A DNA stretch of 64,000 bases from Halichondria panicea (GCF_963675165.1 NC_087384.1:6069182-6133181); one strand, 5' to 3'; shown: positions 37,500 through 50,023, counted from the first letter of the stretch. Notes: generated from the sequence alone by a model not told the origin. A program made the numbers and translations.

Positions 37500-37678
37500 C
37501 CAGGCCTTACTTTTTCTAGTCTCGAATACCCGCCTCAACCTAAAAGCTCAAGCTTTTAGGTTGAGGCGGGTATTCGAGACTATACTTTTTCTTAACTGTA
37601 CGCCCATTTCTTTCTTTGCTGCCTCACTATGTCTTTCATGGATGAACAGTGACAACAGCAAGAAAAAGTAAGGCCTGG
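37500..37678. mobile_element. TIR element containing a 66-bp palindrome
   Basis: The outer ends CCAGGCCTTACTTTTTCT and AGAAAAAGTAAGGCCTGG are inverted. Inside, 37517-37582 is a perfect palindrome with 32-bp arms (TAGTCTCGAATACCCGCCTC... and CA at the centre). The right flank GGGAACGAGGCTA also ends the Mutator-like element at 40899-41399, suggesting related families. Confidence 0.8.
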
Positions 37679-37823
37679 GAACGAGGCTATATTTTTATCA
37701 CAAAGTCATAAGCCAATATTCAATAAGGAAAAGGTCAGCTATTGTAAAAGTCAAAAACTGTAAAAACATTGCAAATAGTGGGAGGGGCTACCTTGCAAAA
37801 ATATTTCATTCCCAGATCAGAGA

Positions 37824-40800
37824 ATGGCCTACCCAAGAAGCGGTCCAGCCGCTAGAGCAGTAGCTCTAGACCTCATGCTGAGGACCTTCATGAACTCAGC
37901 TGACTTCCACACCTCCAACCCCAGGATCTGGGACAGCATAGCCAAGCTAGTGCCAGGAACCACTCCACAGCAGGTACTTAGTACAGTAGCTGCATTGCTA
38001 TTGTATTTCAAGAAGTGCATTCTATTCATTTAGAGGTATTTTAGCTGTGAACAATTGTTTACACCTAGTTATTTCAAGATCTAGCTATAATTGATATAAT
38101 CTAGATATAATTATATGCTCAAAGAAATATTGCTTTAGAGCTAGTGTATGCATGTATGTAATGTTCACACTGTAGTGTGCTCAGAGGTGGGAAGAGCTTC
38201 GATTGACCAACAGTACAGTGGCTGGTGATCTCTCAGGACTGACTGCTACTGGTCGACCCATCTCAAGCCACGGTCGGAAGCAAATCAACAAACTAGTCCG
38301 CTCCATGCTCAATCAGCCATCAAACAGACACGCCCACAACTCTGTACAAGATCACACCCATCACTTGACCTCTCGGCCACCCAGTGTGTTATCAGAACGC
38401 TCCAAGAATTTCACCATGCAAGGTTCTCCTCCTCCACCCTCACACCACTCAAGCTTATCGCCAGGCTGGGGTCAAAGTTCACTCCACTGGAGGCCGAGAA
38501 TCTGGTAGACAAGAAGGACAAAGTAAAGAGGTGAGAAAAAGGCACAAAATGCACTCAAGTGTGTGTACATTTTCGTTCCACAGTGTAAATTTTTAATTAG
38601 TCTTCATTATTGACACTTGAATTATAATGTGTTTGTGTATGACTTGTACTGTGTTGTGTGCAGTAAGCTGTTCCTCTACCAACTGGAGCAGATGTTCCAA
38701 CCCTCCAACTCCACACCAGAGTGCCCCAACAGTAGGACCACTCTATACAGGTGAGTCAACCTTTTAGGCAGTATTGAAAATTACGGTGATTGTTTTTGTT
38801 GCAGATGCAAACACTGTCAGAAGCTACTCACAATACAACAGTACGATACTCTACACTGCATCACTGAAAGGTCAGTTTCCAGAAGTATCTACATGCATGT
38901 ACTATATGCAACAAACAATCTTCTTATAATTATAACAAAATCTACCCATGCAGGCTGACGGTGGATCGCACAGGGCGAGTGGTGTTCTCCCACAAGGCAG
39001 ACTCATCCTGGGACATCAACAAACACATCCAATCATTGCAGAAACGAGAGAGGCTCACTCCTAGGGACATATACTGGAGGCTGTGGGGGGCCATCAACAC
39101 ACTCACCTGTGACCATTGCTGTCAGGTCAGTAGTGAGTACTGCAGAGACTGCTGCAGTGTGTACATGTAGTACCACCTGACTGAATTAATTTTTGCTATT
39201 CTAGTTATACTTTTCCTACACTGCATGTATAGGGGTCTCTTTTTAGGTGAGAATTATGCTGGCATAATAGACACCTTTATAACAATTATGAGAATAATAA
39301 GCAGGTTGAAAAGAATAATAGGCTGTTAACTTGACCATAAAAGAATAACATAATAGGTAATATCTCAAGCATAATCTGCATGTACATTGAACAATACTAC
39401 ATTGTATGAACAGGAGCCCCATAGATATCGCATGACCTTCTGGTATGAATGATCCGATTCTCACACACCTCTTGTGTCCCCCCCAGGTGTTCCAGTGCTG
39501 TCAGCTGCCACTCTGTCCCTATCACCCTCGTTCTGCCCTGGGTACGGAGCACCTGTGCTGTAAGAGGCGGGTCAGCGGGTTCTCCCCGCTACCACACCCA
39601 CAGGTGAGGGAGGTGTACATGTATGTAGGTACTACATGATGTTTATGTAATTAAACAATTACTGGCTGCATAGAGTACAAATCTGTTATTACTCTACCTA
39701 CAAAGAAATGTGTTTGCTGTGCATGTCTCAATTAGCTGGCCAGTGTTTGTCTAGAAAAAACAAACATGTTAAAATGCACTGTTTGTGTCTGTAATTCATT
39801 CTCCACACTCCTTTACAGACTGGGTGTACCTACCGTGATCACATGATATCTACACACTCCTCACACCAAGACCCAGTCTACACCATCCTCCTACAACTCA
39901 GAGACACTATTTGTGCAGAGCAATTTAAGCACTTCTCAGACTCAACAGGCACTCCAAACGACACCTCCTCAACTAGCCAAAACTCTCTCGAACTAATCTT
40001 GCTTCGTAGTGAAGAGAGAAAACCTCAACCCTCATCATCTGGTTGTGTGTCAGCTAGCAGCTCGTGTCATATGACATCATCAGTCTCGGCAGACAGCGTG
40101 AAGGCATCGTCGAGGCATCCTAGATTGCCACGGCAACAATCACATGACCTGTCGGAACTAGAGGAGGATGAGGATGATGACCCGGTGGCCAGATCACCAC
40201 TCCCAGTGTCCACTAGCAGACACAAGAGGGGAAGATTCAATAGTGCCTATACACTAAAGATGGTCTGTATTTAGTTAATCAAGAGTTGAATGCATTGCAG
40301 AACTTGAACACATGCGTTAAAGTTTCCTATTGGAAGCTTATAATTAGTGTAATTGAAGTTATGTATGGCCTCACAATTTCATAAGCTAGCCCACAATTAT
40401 TAATGTACATGTATTTCAAGGTATTTTCTTATCCTCTCTTAGTATGGGACTCTCAGACAGAAGAACTCACGACAAGACATGGCACCGTAAGTGATCATGT
40501 GATCGTGTGTGTGCTGTGAACTTATTTACTGTGCAGGTTGCCCCCTCCTGTGGAATGGATTTGGGACAGTCGAAAGTCCCAGAGATGGAATCAGGACATG
40601 CAAAGGGAAAGTGGTAAGTGCTCGTGCACAGCAGTATGCATTCGTTATTTCCAGTATATATACTCATTGATTAGTTCGACCACTCTAAATTTGAAGAATC
40701 ATGTATAGTTCGAGCGACAAGTTCGAAATAGTCAAACTACCCTAAATCCAAATAAGGAGTTGAACAATCAGAACATATGTGCAGAGGACACATTAGTTTT

Positions 40801-42551
40801 TGGTAGGGCATACTAATTGAATGCTGTTTTAGCTTAGGCTTTTTAAGTAACCCATACACATACATACTATAATGCTGCTGTAAACACTGCATGCGTATTA
40901 GCCACGTTCCCAGGCCGATTCGTCTCCAATTGAACGCTAGATCGACTCCTAGGCCTGGTATTAATTGTATTAGGGCGTGGTTGGAATTCGCTCAAAGGAG
41001 CGAATTCCTAGATTTCGATGGAGCAATATGCCCTGTCTTGCACAAAGCAAGAAGGCCTTACTCTCTTGAAGGAACATGCCCAGGCCCTCAAGCTCCTGTC
41101 TGAGGGAAGGGATGTGTTTATGTGGTTCCCAACAGGGTATGGCAAGTCTCTCTGCTACCATTTTTGATGGACTACAAGCTTGGTAGGACCAGCGCTCCCC
41201 TTGTCCATCGAAATCCAGAACTGAAGTCTATATAGTCGAATCACAGGTAGCTAGCTAGCTAAACACCTTGATGTGGTCGCTTAGGAATTCGCTCGTTTGA
41301 GCGAATTCCAACCACGCCCAGATACAATCAATACAAGGCCTAGGAGTCGACCTATAGCATTCAATTGGAGACGGATCGGCCTGGGAACGAACGAGGCTAC
41401 ATGCGTATATGTTTGAAAAGCATGTTTCAGCAAAACGTATGCTACTACTGTCTCTCCCTCCATGCATGCACCCATGCACATGCAGATGAGAGACGTCTGG
41501 CTGCACTGGAAGCTCACTTATCTCAGAGGCTGACCCCCTCCAACAAGAATCGAGACGCTGGTATGGCCGGGGGAATGTTCCCACGGCTAGAGGCTCAGTT
41601 CAGAGCTCAGCAGGCGGCAAGGACTCTACAGCAGGGACAGCACTCCAGAAACATGTGAGTGCATGATTGTCCTAGGTTCTTCTATATTGCACATGCATAT
41701 ATGCATGTGATTGGCCTGTAGGCCATTTTTATTGCGTGTGATTGTCCTGAGTGAGCCATTTTTACCCAGCATGCTAGTGATTGTCGTGTGCATGTACTCT
41801 ACTTCTTTATCCCTTTACTGGTCAAATTGTTGTAAATTTTACAACAACAGTCTGGGAGGGAGCGTGTTATCAACTTGTGAATGTTGCATGATATTGGATT
41901 CTGTGGCAGATTGGATAGTATCATGAATGCGATTATCCTTTGAAGTTGTGCTGAGCTGTTCAATTAGGACACTTAAAACAAGCTATACAGCATGTAGGAC
42001 TGAGTAGTATCCATTGGTAGACCCTCTGGACTATCTTGGTAGCCATAGAATATTTTCAAAGAGGAAGCAGCAAGCCATTTGTGTACACAGGCACTTTACA
42101 AGTGGACACAAGCTCTACAATAGTCTACATGCTTGCTAAGCAGCTTAGTTGACCAGAGTGCAGCTTTTAAAGGCCACACATACTTCCATCGAGGCAGCAG
42201 CAAGGCATAAAATCGATGGTTAGTTTGTGCACAGCCATTGACCCACGCCCATCTCTACAAGCCATAGCCACTTCATTGGGGGCGCGATAACATCAAGCTA
42301 ATTTGGTGGGTTGGGCTCAGATGCAAACTAAAGTGATGGAACTGTTCCAGGTTGTTCCAGATTGTGTGCGATTGACCTGGAAAGGGGTATGCACGCACTG
42401 CATGTGATTCATCTGTACTACATAGGGAGTGTATACTGCATGTCGCATATGATTGACAATTGTACTGCATGGCCATGCATGGTTTCATGTCGTTTTCCTA
42501 TTTATCTATCTCTCCTGCAGGTCTCAGGGGTCCAGTAGAAAACGCTTTTAA
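37824..42551 (+). pseudogene. SANBR: SANBR copy 2, internally deleted
   Basis: Exon 1 (37824-37973) and the start of exon 2 (from 38176) are intact and keep the two bases missing from copy 1. Near 38415-38455 the sequence jumps from exon 2 into the middle of exon 7, removing the rest of exon 2, exons 3-6 and thus the BTB domain. Past the junction exon 7 is read out of frame and stops at 38506-38508. Exons 8-12 (38664-38750, 38805-38870, 38954-39125, 39487-39603, 39819 onward) and 13-16 (40443-40486, 40537-40613, 41486-41654, 42521-42551) remain open. The exon-12 donor GTACGT is lost (GGGAAGATTCAATAG), and the frame runs to a stop at 40274. It could at most make a short SANT-only protein. Confidence 0.85.
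40899..41399. mobile_element. Mutator-like element with captured RecQ-helicase-like fragment
   Basis: A 501-bp insertion in SANBR copy-2 intron 14 is flanked by the 9-bp direct repeat CATGCGTAT (40890-40898 and 41400-41408). Long imperfect inverted ends of about 95 bp run from TAGCC..CGTTCCCAGGCCGAT inward to the GGAATTCGCTC words. SANBR copies 1 and 3 have an uninterrupted site. Inside, plus strand about 41021-41166, reads LLKEHAQALKLLSEGRDVFM then WFPTGYGKSLCYHF and a stop. This matches the Walker A region (motif I, GKS) of RecQ-type DNA helicases. Long TIRs, a 9-bp target duplication and a captured gene piece are the marks of a Pack-MULE. Confidence 0.85.
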
Positions 42552-44130
42552 TAAGACGCTTTTAATAAGGACATATAATCAGATTACAAACTTGCAACAA
42601 ACTATTTTATTTCATGTCAGTATAGTGTATAGTAATTTGTTTTCGTGCACATGTTTGACAAAAAATACAATGCCATGGCCCATGTAATGTGGGATGATTT
42701 GTACAGTGATATATACATGCACATGCAAGTACCTTTATATATATAATGGAGGTTACTGTGAATTACTTTAACATGCTAAAAATGATTCATTGTTCTGGGT
42801 TCCAAATTCTCCCCAACTGTATGTGCATGTACATGCGCTATGCATGTGTGTGTACGTGTAAGGGTCCATATGCATTTTCTGCATGATTCATATTTCCATC
42901 CAACTTGTATATAATATATATATAGTACCGTATAGCGGGGAATTTTCGGGGAACAAAATATTCGTGGTTCAGCAATCTTGAGACATTTCGTAGGTAGTAT
43001 TTTTGTGGTTAGAGTTTGCACTACAGGTAAAGGTAGGCAAGGTCACTTCATTCGTGGGTAAAATATTCGTGGTCAGACCTTCAACCACGAAAACTCTGAA
43101 TATTTTGCCCCATGAAAATTACCCTCTATATGCCTAATCTTCCTATAAGAAGTGATTAAACTGGAAACCAAATGCAAGGGTATAGGAGGGTATATATGCA
43201 GGGTATTTTCCTAGTACTGGTATATTTTATGCATTTTTCACCTAACTGTCTGTCATAAGGGAAATCCCCTGGGAACTTAGTTGATTTGCTACTGCAATTA
43301 GATTGTGGTTTACCCATTTGTGTGCATGTGTGCTGCAAAGGTGTTTTTTGTGTGCATGATGGCGATTACAAGTTCAGTGCAAACAAGCAGACATGTACTC
43401 ATCCTGAACACTCTATTAATAGTCAAGTCAGTGGTCTGGGTCAGCATGAGCTACTTCAGTCTTGTTGTTACGGTCAATGTCAACAAGTATAGCAGCTGCT
43501 GCATGCAATTAACAACTTTATCAAATTGAGCTCTTAATTTGCTTAATTGAGAATAAAAAAATTATTGTTAAAAGACAGTAGTAAACTTTAAACGTAATGT
43601 TGAGAGAATGAATGGACACTCCACATACCCCCCCTTCATTATTCAATCCATATTCAAGTAGTTCATCACTATAGCTACTAAAGTTTGTTCATCTCCAGTG
43701 GTACACTGGCATGCACTGTTCACGCTCAATGTACCTTACTTTAAATTAACATTTATTAGAACCTTATTAACACCTTATGTTATGTAATATTTACTACTAC
43801 CTTAACCATGATTTGATGTTGATGTTGATATCATACTCTTCTCTAACAATTCTCATTGTTAGTGCTCCACTTCCTCCCTTTGTTGTTGTGCGAGCCTCTG
43901 GGGCCCTGCTCCACGTATTTAAGGTTTTGTTTACCTTTTTTGCCTCACTTCACTTTAACTTCACTTTAACCTCGCTTTACCCTGTATTGTCAGTTGATGT
44001 TTTGCTCCTCGATCTAAGAATTTGGTTAAGCTATACTGTGAAGTCAATTTGTCTATAACTAGTTGTTGTCGCTTATAGCTAGGAGCCTGTCTCTAGCTAA
44101 TTTGTCTAGCCTGTCTAGAATCCCTCTACA
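42552..44130. other. Intergenic, containing one MITE
   Basis: Apart from the MITE at 42926-43130, no feature is supported. The segment corresponds loosely to 19301-20150 downstream of SANBR copy 1, but is longer and diverged. Confidence 0.4.
42926..43130. mobile_element. CGTATAGCG-type MITE
   Basis: Ends TACCGTATAGCGGGGAATTT and AAAATTACCCTCTATA. The interior is the same as the 27606-27814 element but with its central part in the opposite orientation (CTACAGGTAAAGGTAGGCAA against TTGCCTACCTTTACCTGCAG). It lies downstream of SANBR copy 2. Confidence 0.7.
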
Positions 44131-44139
44131 CCAAGATAA

Positions 44140-44400
44140 GAGCTCAACATGCACCTCAATGGCATACTGCGGCAACTTCAAAATATACACAGGGCACTCC
44201 ACCATCTCCACATCTCCCACATATATCACACCATGCAGTCACAGCCTCCACATTCCTCACACCCCCATACGTTCCTCAATATCACTGCCGTAGTAGCTTT
44301 CATACAGTTGCGTCCGAGTCCACCTCTTCAGTGCTGGTTATCGGCTTCTTCCCTGATCGTATTCAAGAGTCAGCGTGTTCTCATCGAGATTGTTAGTCTG
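44140..44400 (-). pseudogene. Decayed copy of the UBZ-finger exon
   Basis: Matches 20157-20400 (ATGCACCTCAATGGCATACT, then GGGCACTCCAC...), preserving part of the finger. Several stops and indels interrupt the frame. It lies at the same distance and orientation from SANBR copy 2 as the intact exon from SANBR copy 1. Confidence 0.7.
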
Positions 44401-44630
44401 CAGGGTATACATCGTCATATAGCATCATAGACTTGTATGCTGCAATACCATATTATATGCACTCGAAAAACCATTGCACTATGAATATGTTCATTAAATA
44501 AGGCACTCTACCTGAAAGAGGCGGATATATAGTAGAGATAAACATAAAAGTACTCACTGTACATCATGTATGCATGGTGACATTTTATATGTACGTTTTC
44601 TCAAAGATACTGAGCAGCATACAAACTCAC

Positions 44631-44745
44631 AGGTGTTGCCTTGCGGAGAGCGTCACACCTTTTTATCAGCCGGTCAATCTTATTTTTCTTGCTAATCTAT
44701 CCCCAAGGGGCCACTGATCGAGGGTGCTTCTTGCTACAGCCTGCT
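44631..44745 (-). CDS. Orphan minus-strand exon, copy A
   Basis: Reads VARSTLDQWPLGDRLARKNK then IDRLIKRCDALRKATP to a GTGAGT donor. No domain is recognised. The same exon recurs at 50024-50126 and 55399-55520, always between SANBR 3' sequence and a TRAF gene. It might belong to the same gene as the UBZ exon, which lies just downstream here. Confidence 0.4.
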
Positions 44746-44759
44746 TCAGCTTCACTTGT

Positions 44760-45197
44760 CTTTATACTCTCCTCTCTTCAATTCTTTATATCTGTTTGTG
44801 TGTGGGAGACAGAACACTTATAACCCACTCAGCAAATGTAATGCAAAAATAGTCATAAAAATGCATCAGGTTTGATCTCCCCATTTCATTATAGAGCATG
44901 TAATGATTCATAATGACCTTTTGACCTAGACTTGGGTATCAAGCTCAACCAGATTCAACAAGTTTGTACAAGAGTCTAATGAACTCTTGGTTTGTAACAG
45001 GAAATAGATCTAGATAACACTATTCATACAGAACTGGAAAATCAACATTCTCTGGAATTCCCCAACTATTAATACAGTGTGGTGTAGAAAAAGCTAGAAG
45101 ATGCAGGGCCATTCCTAGTACTGACTATAAAATAGAGAAAATCATGGGTACCTACTTACTTCACAATCATTACTTAGCTTAATGAGTCAAGAGCAGA
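44760..45197. promoter_or_regulatory. Upstream region of TRAF gene 1
   Basis: Homologous to about 50700-51046 upstream of TRAF gene 2 (shared words GATCTCCCC, CATTACTTAGCTTA). No start signals can be pinned down, but conservation right up to the ATG fits a promoter plus 5' UTR. Confidence 0.4.
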
Positions 45198-47113
45198 ATG
45201 ACTACTTACAGAATAGTTCGCAACCATGTCAAAGATGCAAATTTATTTGACAAGTTCGAATGTCCTCTCTGTAACAATCTCTTACAGAATGCTGTACAGT
45301 CAGTGTGCGGTCACTGGCTGTGTGAGAGCTGTGCAGATCAACTAATGGCAACTAGGTGAGTTGTAACGATAGCTATAATAGCCTAGTAATTTGCATGCTC
45401 AGGTAGATAGCCTTCTAATGCACTTGCTCTTTTTTCTCTCTAAACACTATATATGCCTACTGTACAGCTACAATAGACTCGCCAGCCAGCCCTTGAGAAA
45501 GGGACTGGTCAAACTCCGTGTAGAGACTCGTGTAACGTTTGCCACGATATTTGTGGCAACTAACCGCATGCGGTTACCGCAAGATCAATGATAGTGACGT
45601 TTCACTAGAAAACTCTATGTATCACATGCAGTATACTGACGTCACGAAAACCGCAGCCACTTAAAATATTTTCTGATATGCTGACTGTGCAACACGAGTC
45701 TCAACACGGAGTTTGACCAGTCTACTGTTCGCCTGCAACAGTAACGGCATGCGAGTCTACAGCTACAAGTATATAGTTGTTTACAAGTTGTGTAGTTAAC
45801 TATAAGTTAATTTTTCTACAGTTCGCCCAAATGCCCGCGACCTAACTGCCAAGAAGACCTCAATTCAGATGGAGAACAGTGCTTCCCCGATCGGTTTGTG
45901 AGGAAAGAGATTGCAAAGATGATCGTCCTTTGCCCCTACAAAAACAATGGTTGCCAATGGGAGGACAAGACGGCTGCTTTAGATGCTCATCTGAAGACGT
46001 GTACATTCGCCTCTGATGTGACATGTCCACTAGCTCTACTAGGATGCCAACACAGCCAAAATGTAAGCAGTCTATACTGCATGTAGTCTAGTGTATACAA
46101 GTATAGGCATAACAGCTCAGATGTTACAGAGGATTGTAACACTTATATAGCATCAAACTACTGTAAGGCTTAATTTTAATACTCTACAGTTCCTTGTATA
46201 CTTTCTGCACTATATATACAACCTTATTAATTTACAGGGAACGAAAGAGGAACTACAGAAACACATTGCTGAGTGTGGACCGGAGCATCTACAGCTAATG
46301 GCTACTATTTTGAGTGTATTACGCCCTCTACTACCGTCAGCCATCAGCTCTGAGAGGACTAGCGTGGTTGAGAGAGATGGAGCCCTTACTAGTAAAGGAA
46401 GCAAAACGAAACACGATGGCTATGGCTACCAAAGCAGAAGGATCTATAGCGATGAGGGAAGTACAGCTGCTTTCGCTAGTGTTACAGAAAAGGTGAAGCT
46501 TGAGCTCGACACAAAACTGACCACACAAATGAGAAAAAAAGATGAAGAAATTGATACACTTATAAAAAAAGTGAGTAGTTTAGAGAGAGCAATGAAATCG
46601 AAACAAGCCGAGTACGAGGATAGAGACTTTCGATTATCACTGATAGAAAATACTTCGTACGATGGCCAAATGATCTGGAAGATACCGCAGTTCAGTCAGA
46701 GGATGGCCGACGCACAATCAGGAAAGTACACATCAATCTTCAGCCTTCCGTTTCACACAGGGAGGTACGGCTACAAGATGTGCCTCAGGCTATACATCCT
46801 AGGAGACGGTATCGGAAAGAACACTCACATGTCGCTCTTCTTTGTCATAATGAAGGGAGAGTTTGACAATATTCTGTCATGGCCTTTCACGAACAAGGTG
46901 GCCTTCAAGCTGATCAATCAGACGGGGAATAGGGACATCATAGACAGCTTCAAACCTGACCCCATGAGCAGCTCTTTCTGCAAGCCAAAGTCGGACATGA
47001 ACATTGCAAGTGGTTGTCCACGTTTTGTATCTCACACTGAACTAAAGAGCGGTGGATTTATAGTAGATGACACTCTGTTCATCAAATGCACAGTGGATTG
47101 TAGCAACTCATAA
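45198..47113 (+). CDS. TRAF-family protein 1 (RING, TRAF finger, coiled coil, MATH)
   Basis: Exons 45198-45355, 45822-46062 and 46238-47113, 424 aa. Residues about 22-50 form a RING (FECPLCNNLLQ, CGHWLCESC). Exon 2 completes the RING (KCPRPNCQED) and adds a TRAF-type finger (CPYKNNGCQWEDK, HLKTCTF, CPLALLGCQH). Exon 3 starts with HIAEC, then a coiled coil (about 215-265, LELDTKLTTQMRKKDEEIDT) and a C-terminal MATH domain (MIWKIPQFSQRMADAQSGKY, GYKMCLRLYILGDGIG, SLFFVIMKGEFDNILSWPF). TRAFs are trimeric adaptor E3 ligases linking receptors or death-domain proteins to NF-kB and JNK. The start ATG is the first in frame and is conserved in TRAF gene 2. Confidence 0.92.
45474..45759. mobile_element. 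Mutator-like MITE in TRAF gene 1 intron 1
   Basis: A 286-bp element bounded by TAGACTCGC and GCGAGTCTA and flanked by the 9-bp direct repeat CAGCTACAA (45465-45473, 45760-45768). The inverted ends include GACTGGTCAAACTCCGTG and its complement at 45705-45722. Intron 1 of TRAF gene 2 has the uninterrupted CAGCTACAA site, so insertion followed the duplication. Confidence 0.88.
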
Positions 47114-47381
47114 CTAGGATCTTAACTTATCTATAGGACACAATTAAATCAATATCTTGTGTCCATCTTTTTTCCCGCATATTACCACCTGTATTCATTT
47201 ATTGTTATTGTTTGCATTTACTATCACTTATTGTTATTGCTCATTTTTCTACTTTTAAGCTAACATAATTTAATTTAAAAATTATGATTAGTTCCGGAAA
47301 GTTATCGTACTAGGAAATGCCCATTATATAGAAAATGTGTTATCAATACTATAATTATATTGACAAAGTAATGTGTAGGGT

Positions 47382-47545
47382 TACTGTATAGCGGGTATAT
47401 TTCGAGGGTGTAAATGTTCGCCGTTTTCGCTGATTCAGCTTGTATCGCCAACATTTATACCCACAAAGACTGCTATTTGGCAAAAATCTTTCTAACGGTC
47501 ATTCCGCGAAAGTTTATACCCTCGAAACATACCTGCTATACAGTA
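47382..47545. mobile_element. CGTATAGCG-type MITE
   Basis: Ends TACTGTATAGCGGGTATATT and CATACCTGCTATACAGTA, with GAGGGTGTAAA..TTTATACCCTC pairing inside. It lies 270 bp beyond TRAF gene 1 and is also found, rearranged, beyond TRAF gene 2. Confidence 0.8.
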
Positions 47546-48665
47546 TTCACACAGTAACTACTGAATTTGGGTTCAAGTACTGAACTCAATGCACCCACCG
47601 AACTATTTGACCAGAGATTATAAATAATGTCTAGACTATAATTAATATGCACAAGCATGCACAGCTACTAAAAAAAATAAGTGTGATCATGCATTCACGA
47701 ATGCTACATATTGGTTCCTTGTACAATACATGCTACTAATAGGTACCAAAATGTAAGATCAACATAGGAACCATGTACTCCACAAGGAATAATTTGGGAA
47801 TGTGTACATCCTAGATTCTCCCATATAAAAGAGTGTATCTGAACACTATAGCTGTCAGTTGAAATTGAAAGCAGTACTGAGCATGAAAATTCCTGTGGTA
47901 GTATTGATTGTGGTCATATTGGTATACCACCTTTTTCGTTCCAGATGTGAATGCTATTTTGGTGACTAGTGTTTTCGATGAGGTATGGTATGTCCTAGAT
48001 AACACTCAGTCGCTGCATATGCATCTATATATGTGCTACATTCATTGTCACTAGGTGACCCTTATCAGACAATGTCATATGCTGCCTGCAATGAGAAGTC
48101 TTATATCAGAGCATGTCAAAGGGGAACTAGATCAATTCAAGTGAGTATACATGCAATAGTAATGAAAGGTGAGTCATGTTTATACATGCATGTATACAGG
48201 CATTTTGTTGAAGAATCCCTCTAAAACTTCCACAAGTAAGGGCCGCATTCTGGGCTGTGCAGTTTGCTGGGCCTACCGTCTGCAAAGGATTTTGCTACTG
48301 GTATTATGACTGAATATAGAGAAAGATATGCACAGCTAATTGAACAACTTTGTAGAGTAGCATTTATATATAGGCTTGTTTACTATTATAGTAATTAATT
48401 AGCTTATTGATGGATTTTCTTTGTGCCCCTGAATGGCAACTGTACATGTATGTTGACAAATTCCTTGCCATAAAAAAGATCTATACACAAAAATGATAGT
48501 ATATGGACTTTGGTGGACCATGAAAAAGCTGTATTACTATAGCTGCTGCATGCACAGAATTCAGTAAGACTACCATCACTTTTTATGCGCTCTTAATTAG
48601 AGGAATGCGGAATGGAATAGAGTATGGACAGCAAAATTAACAAGCATGCAGATAATGCTCTGGTA
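47546..48665. other. Intergenic, no supported feature
   Basis: AT-rich sequence. Short open stretches near 48033-48224 have no recognisable domain. No match to the neighbouring duplication units was noticed after about 47705. Confidence 0.35.
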
Positions 48666-48889
48666 TACCGTATAGCGCGAAATGTTCGAGGGGCTTAATT
48701 TTCGTGGATTTCACAGGTAGCAATCCTACACGAAAATTAAGTCCATGAAAATTGAATTACCTGCTATAACGTGCAAAGATTTATAGGCGTGGCTTCCGGT
48801 AAGCAGTCATTCCGCGAACATTGTGCAACGAAAATGCTTTTAGAGGCAAATCCACGAAATATAAGTGCCTCGAAAATTTCGCGCTATAA
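48666..48889. mobile_element. CGTATAGCG-type MITE
   Basis: Ends TACCGTATAGCGCGAAATGT and GAAAATTTCGCGCTATAA. The internal pattern (GAGGGGCTTAATTTTCG, GTGCCTCG, GGCGTGGCTTC) matches the element at 35091-35260, so these two form a subfamily. Confidence 0.75.
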
Positions 48890-49115
48890 TCAATGTTTAT
48901 ATTTTAGAGATTATGATGTCATAATGAGAAGGTGTGGCTTCCTGCCTCAAATTTTCTGGCGCTCCATGCCAGGGGCAGTCCCACTTGGGTGGTGTTTCGC
49001 ACCACTCGAGTGGCCCCCCAACCTTTTAACTGTTTCTACTCCACTGAATCAAGCATGTTTCAACAAAACATAATTATATACTATTCTCTCCACCCTATAC
49101 CCAATGCATGCACAG

Positions 49116-49255
49116 AAGGGAGACGTCTGGCTGCACTAAAGGGCTGACCCCCTCCAGTCCAACAAGAGTCGAGAGGCTGGTATGGCCGGGGGGATGTTCT
49201 CACGGCTAGAGGCTCAGGTCAGAGCTCAGCAGGCGGCAAGGACTCTACGAAACAT
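49116..49255 (+). pseudogene. SANBR: SANBR exon-15 fragment
   Basis: After CATGCACAG the sequence follows SANBR exon 15 (GGGAGACGTCTGGCTGCACT, GGTATGGCCGGGGGGATGTT, CACGGCTAGAGGCTCAG) to AACAT|GTGAG. A deletion near 49140 shifts the frame and the LQQGQHS part is lost. Isolated from other SANBR exons. It marks the left edge of the second [SANBR tail, orphan exon, TRAF] unit. Confidence 0.85.
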
Positions 49256-50023
49256 GTGAGTGGTTCTATATATACTGCATGTGCATGATTGTCCTAGCAG
49301 GTAGGGTTCTTCTGTGTACATGTACTATATACTGCATATGCGTGTGATTGTCCTGAGCCATTTCTACCCAGCATGCTGAGTGATTTTCGTGTGTACTCCA
49401 CTTCTACGCACGTATAGGAGTGGTACCAGAAGAGGTCCGACAGGCGCGGTGCAGCTCAAGCAATTAGCCTCTGATTACTCTCAACAAAAACATACGACGT
49501 GGGCGGATACTGCATGCATGTGGTTCATCTGTGCATATACATGCAGAGGGGGTGTAGGTTAGAGTTCGCTCTGGCAGTACAGCTTTGCAGCTCTTTTCTG
49601 ACTCTTTTCTGACTCTTGTAGCTAACAAAAAGCTAGCGCTTTATTGCAAGGCTAACTCATAAGTTGAATAGAAAGTTTGTGTGAACAAATTATAATACTA
49701 TACTTTGCTCACTTTTATTTGACAACAAAGCTTTAAAATTAAATCTGCTAAAATTACCTTGTTGTGTTGAGGCTACCATGCCCATGGAACAAACGCAGCG
49801 CTATCACATCCAGGTGATCAAACTCAGAATACACAGAATGACAGACAGACAGACAGACTGACCGACTACTATAACTCGAAACGTAAGCTGCGGCGCAGCT
49901 TTGGGTTAGGTTAATTAATAAGGTACTTTACCTGAAAGAGGCGGATAGTAGAGATAAGCATAAAAGTACTACTGTATGGGGACATTTTGTTGTCTCTAAA
50001 ATACTGAGCAGCATAAAACTCAC

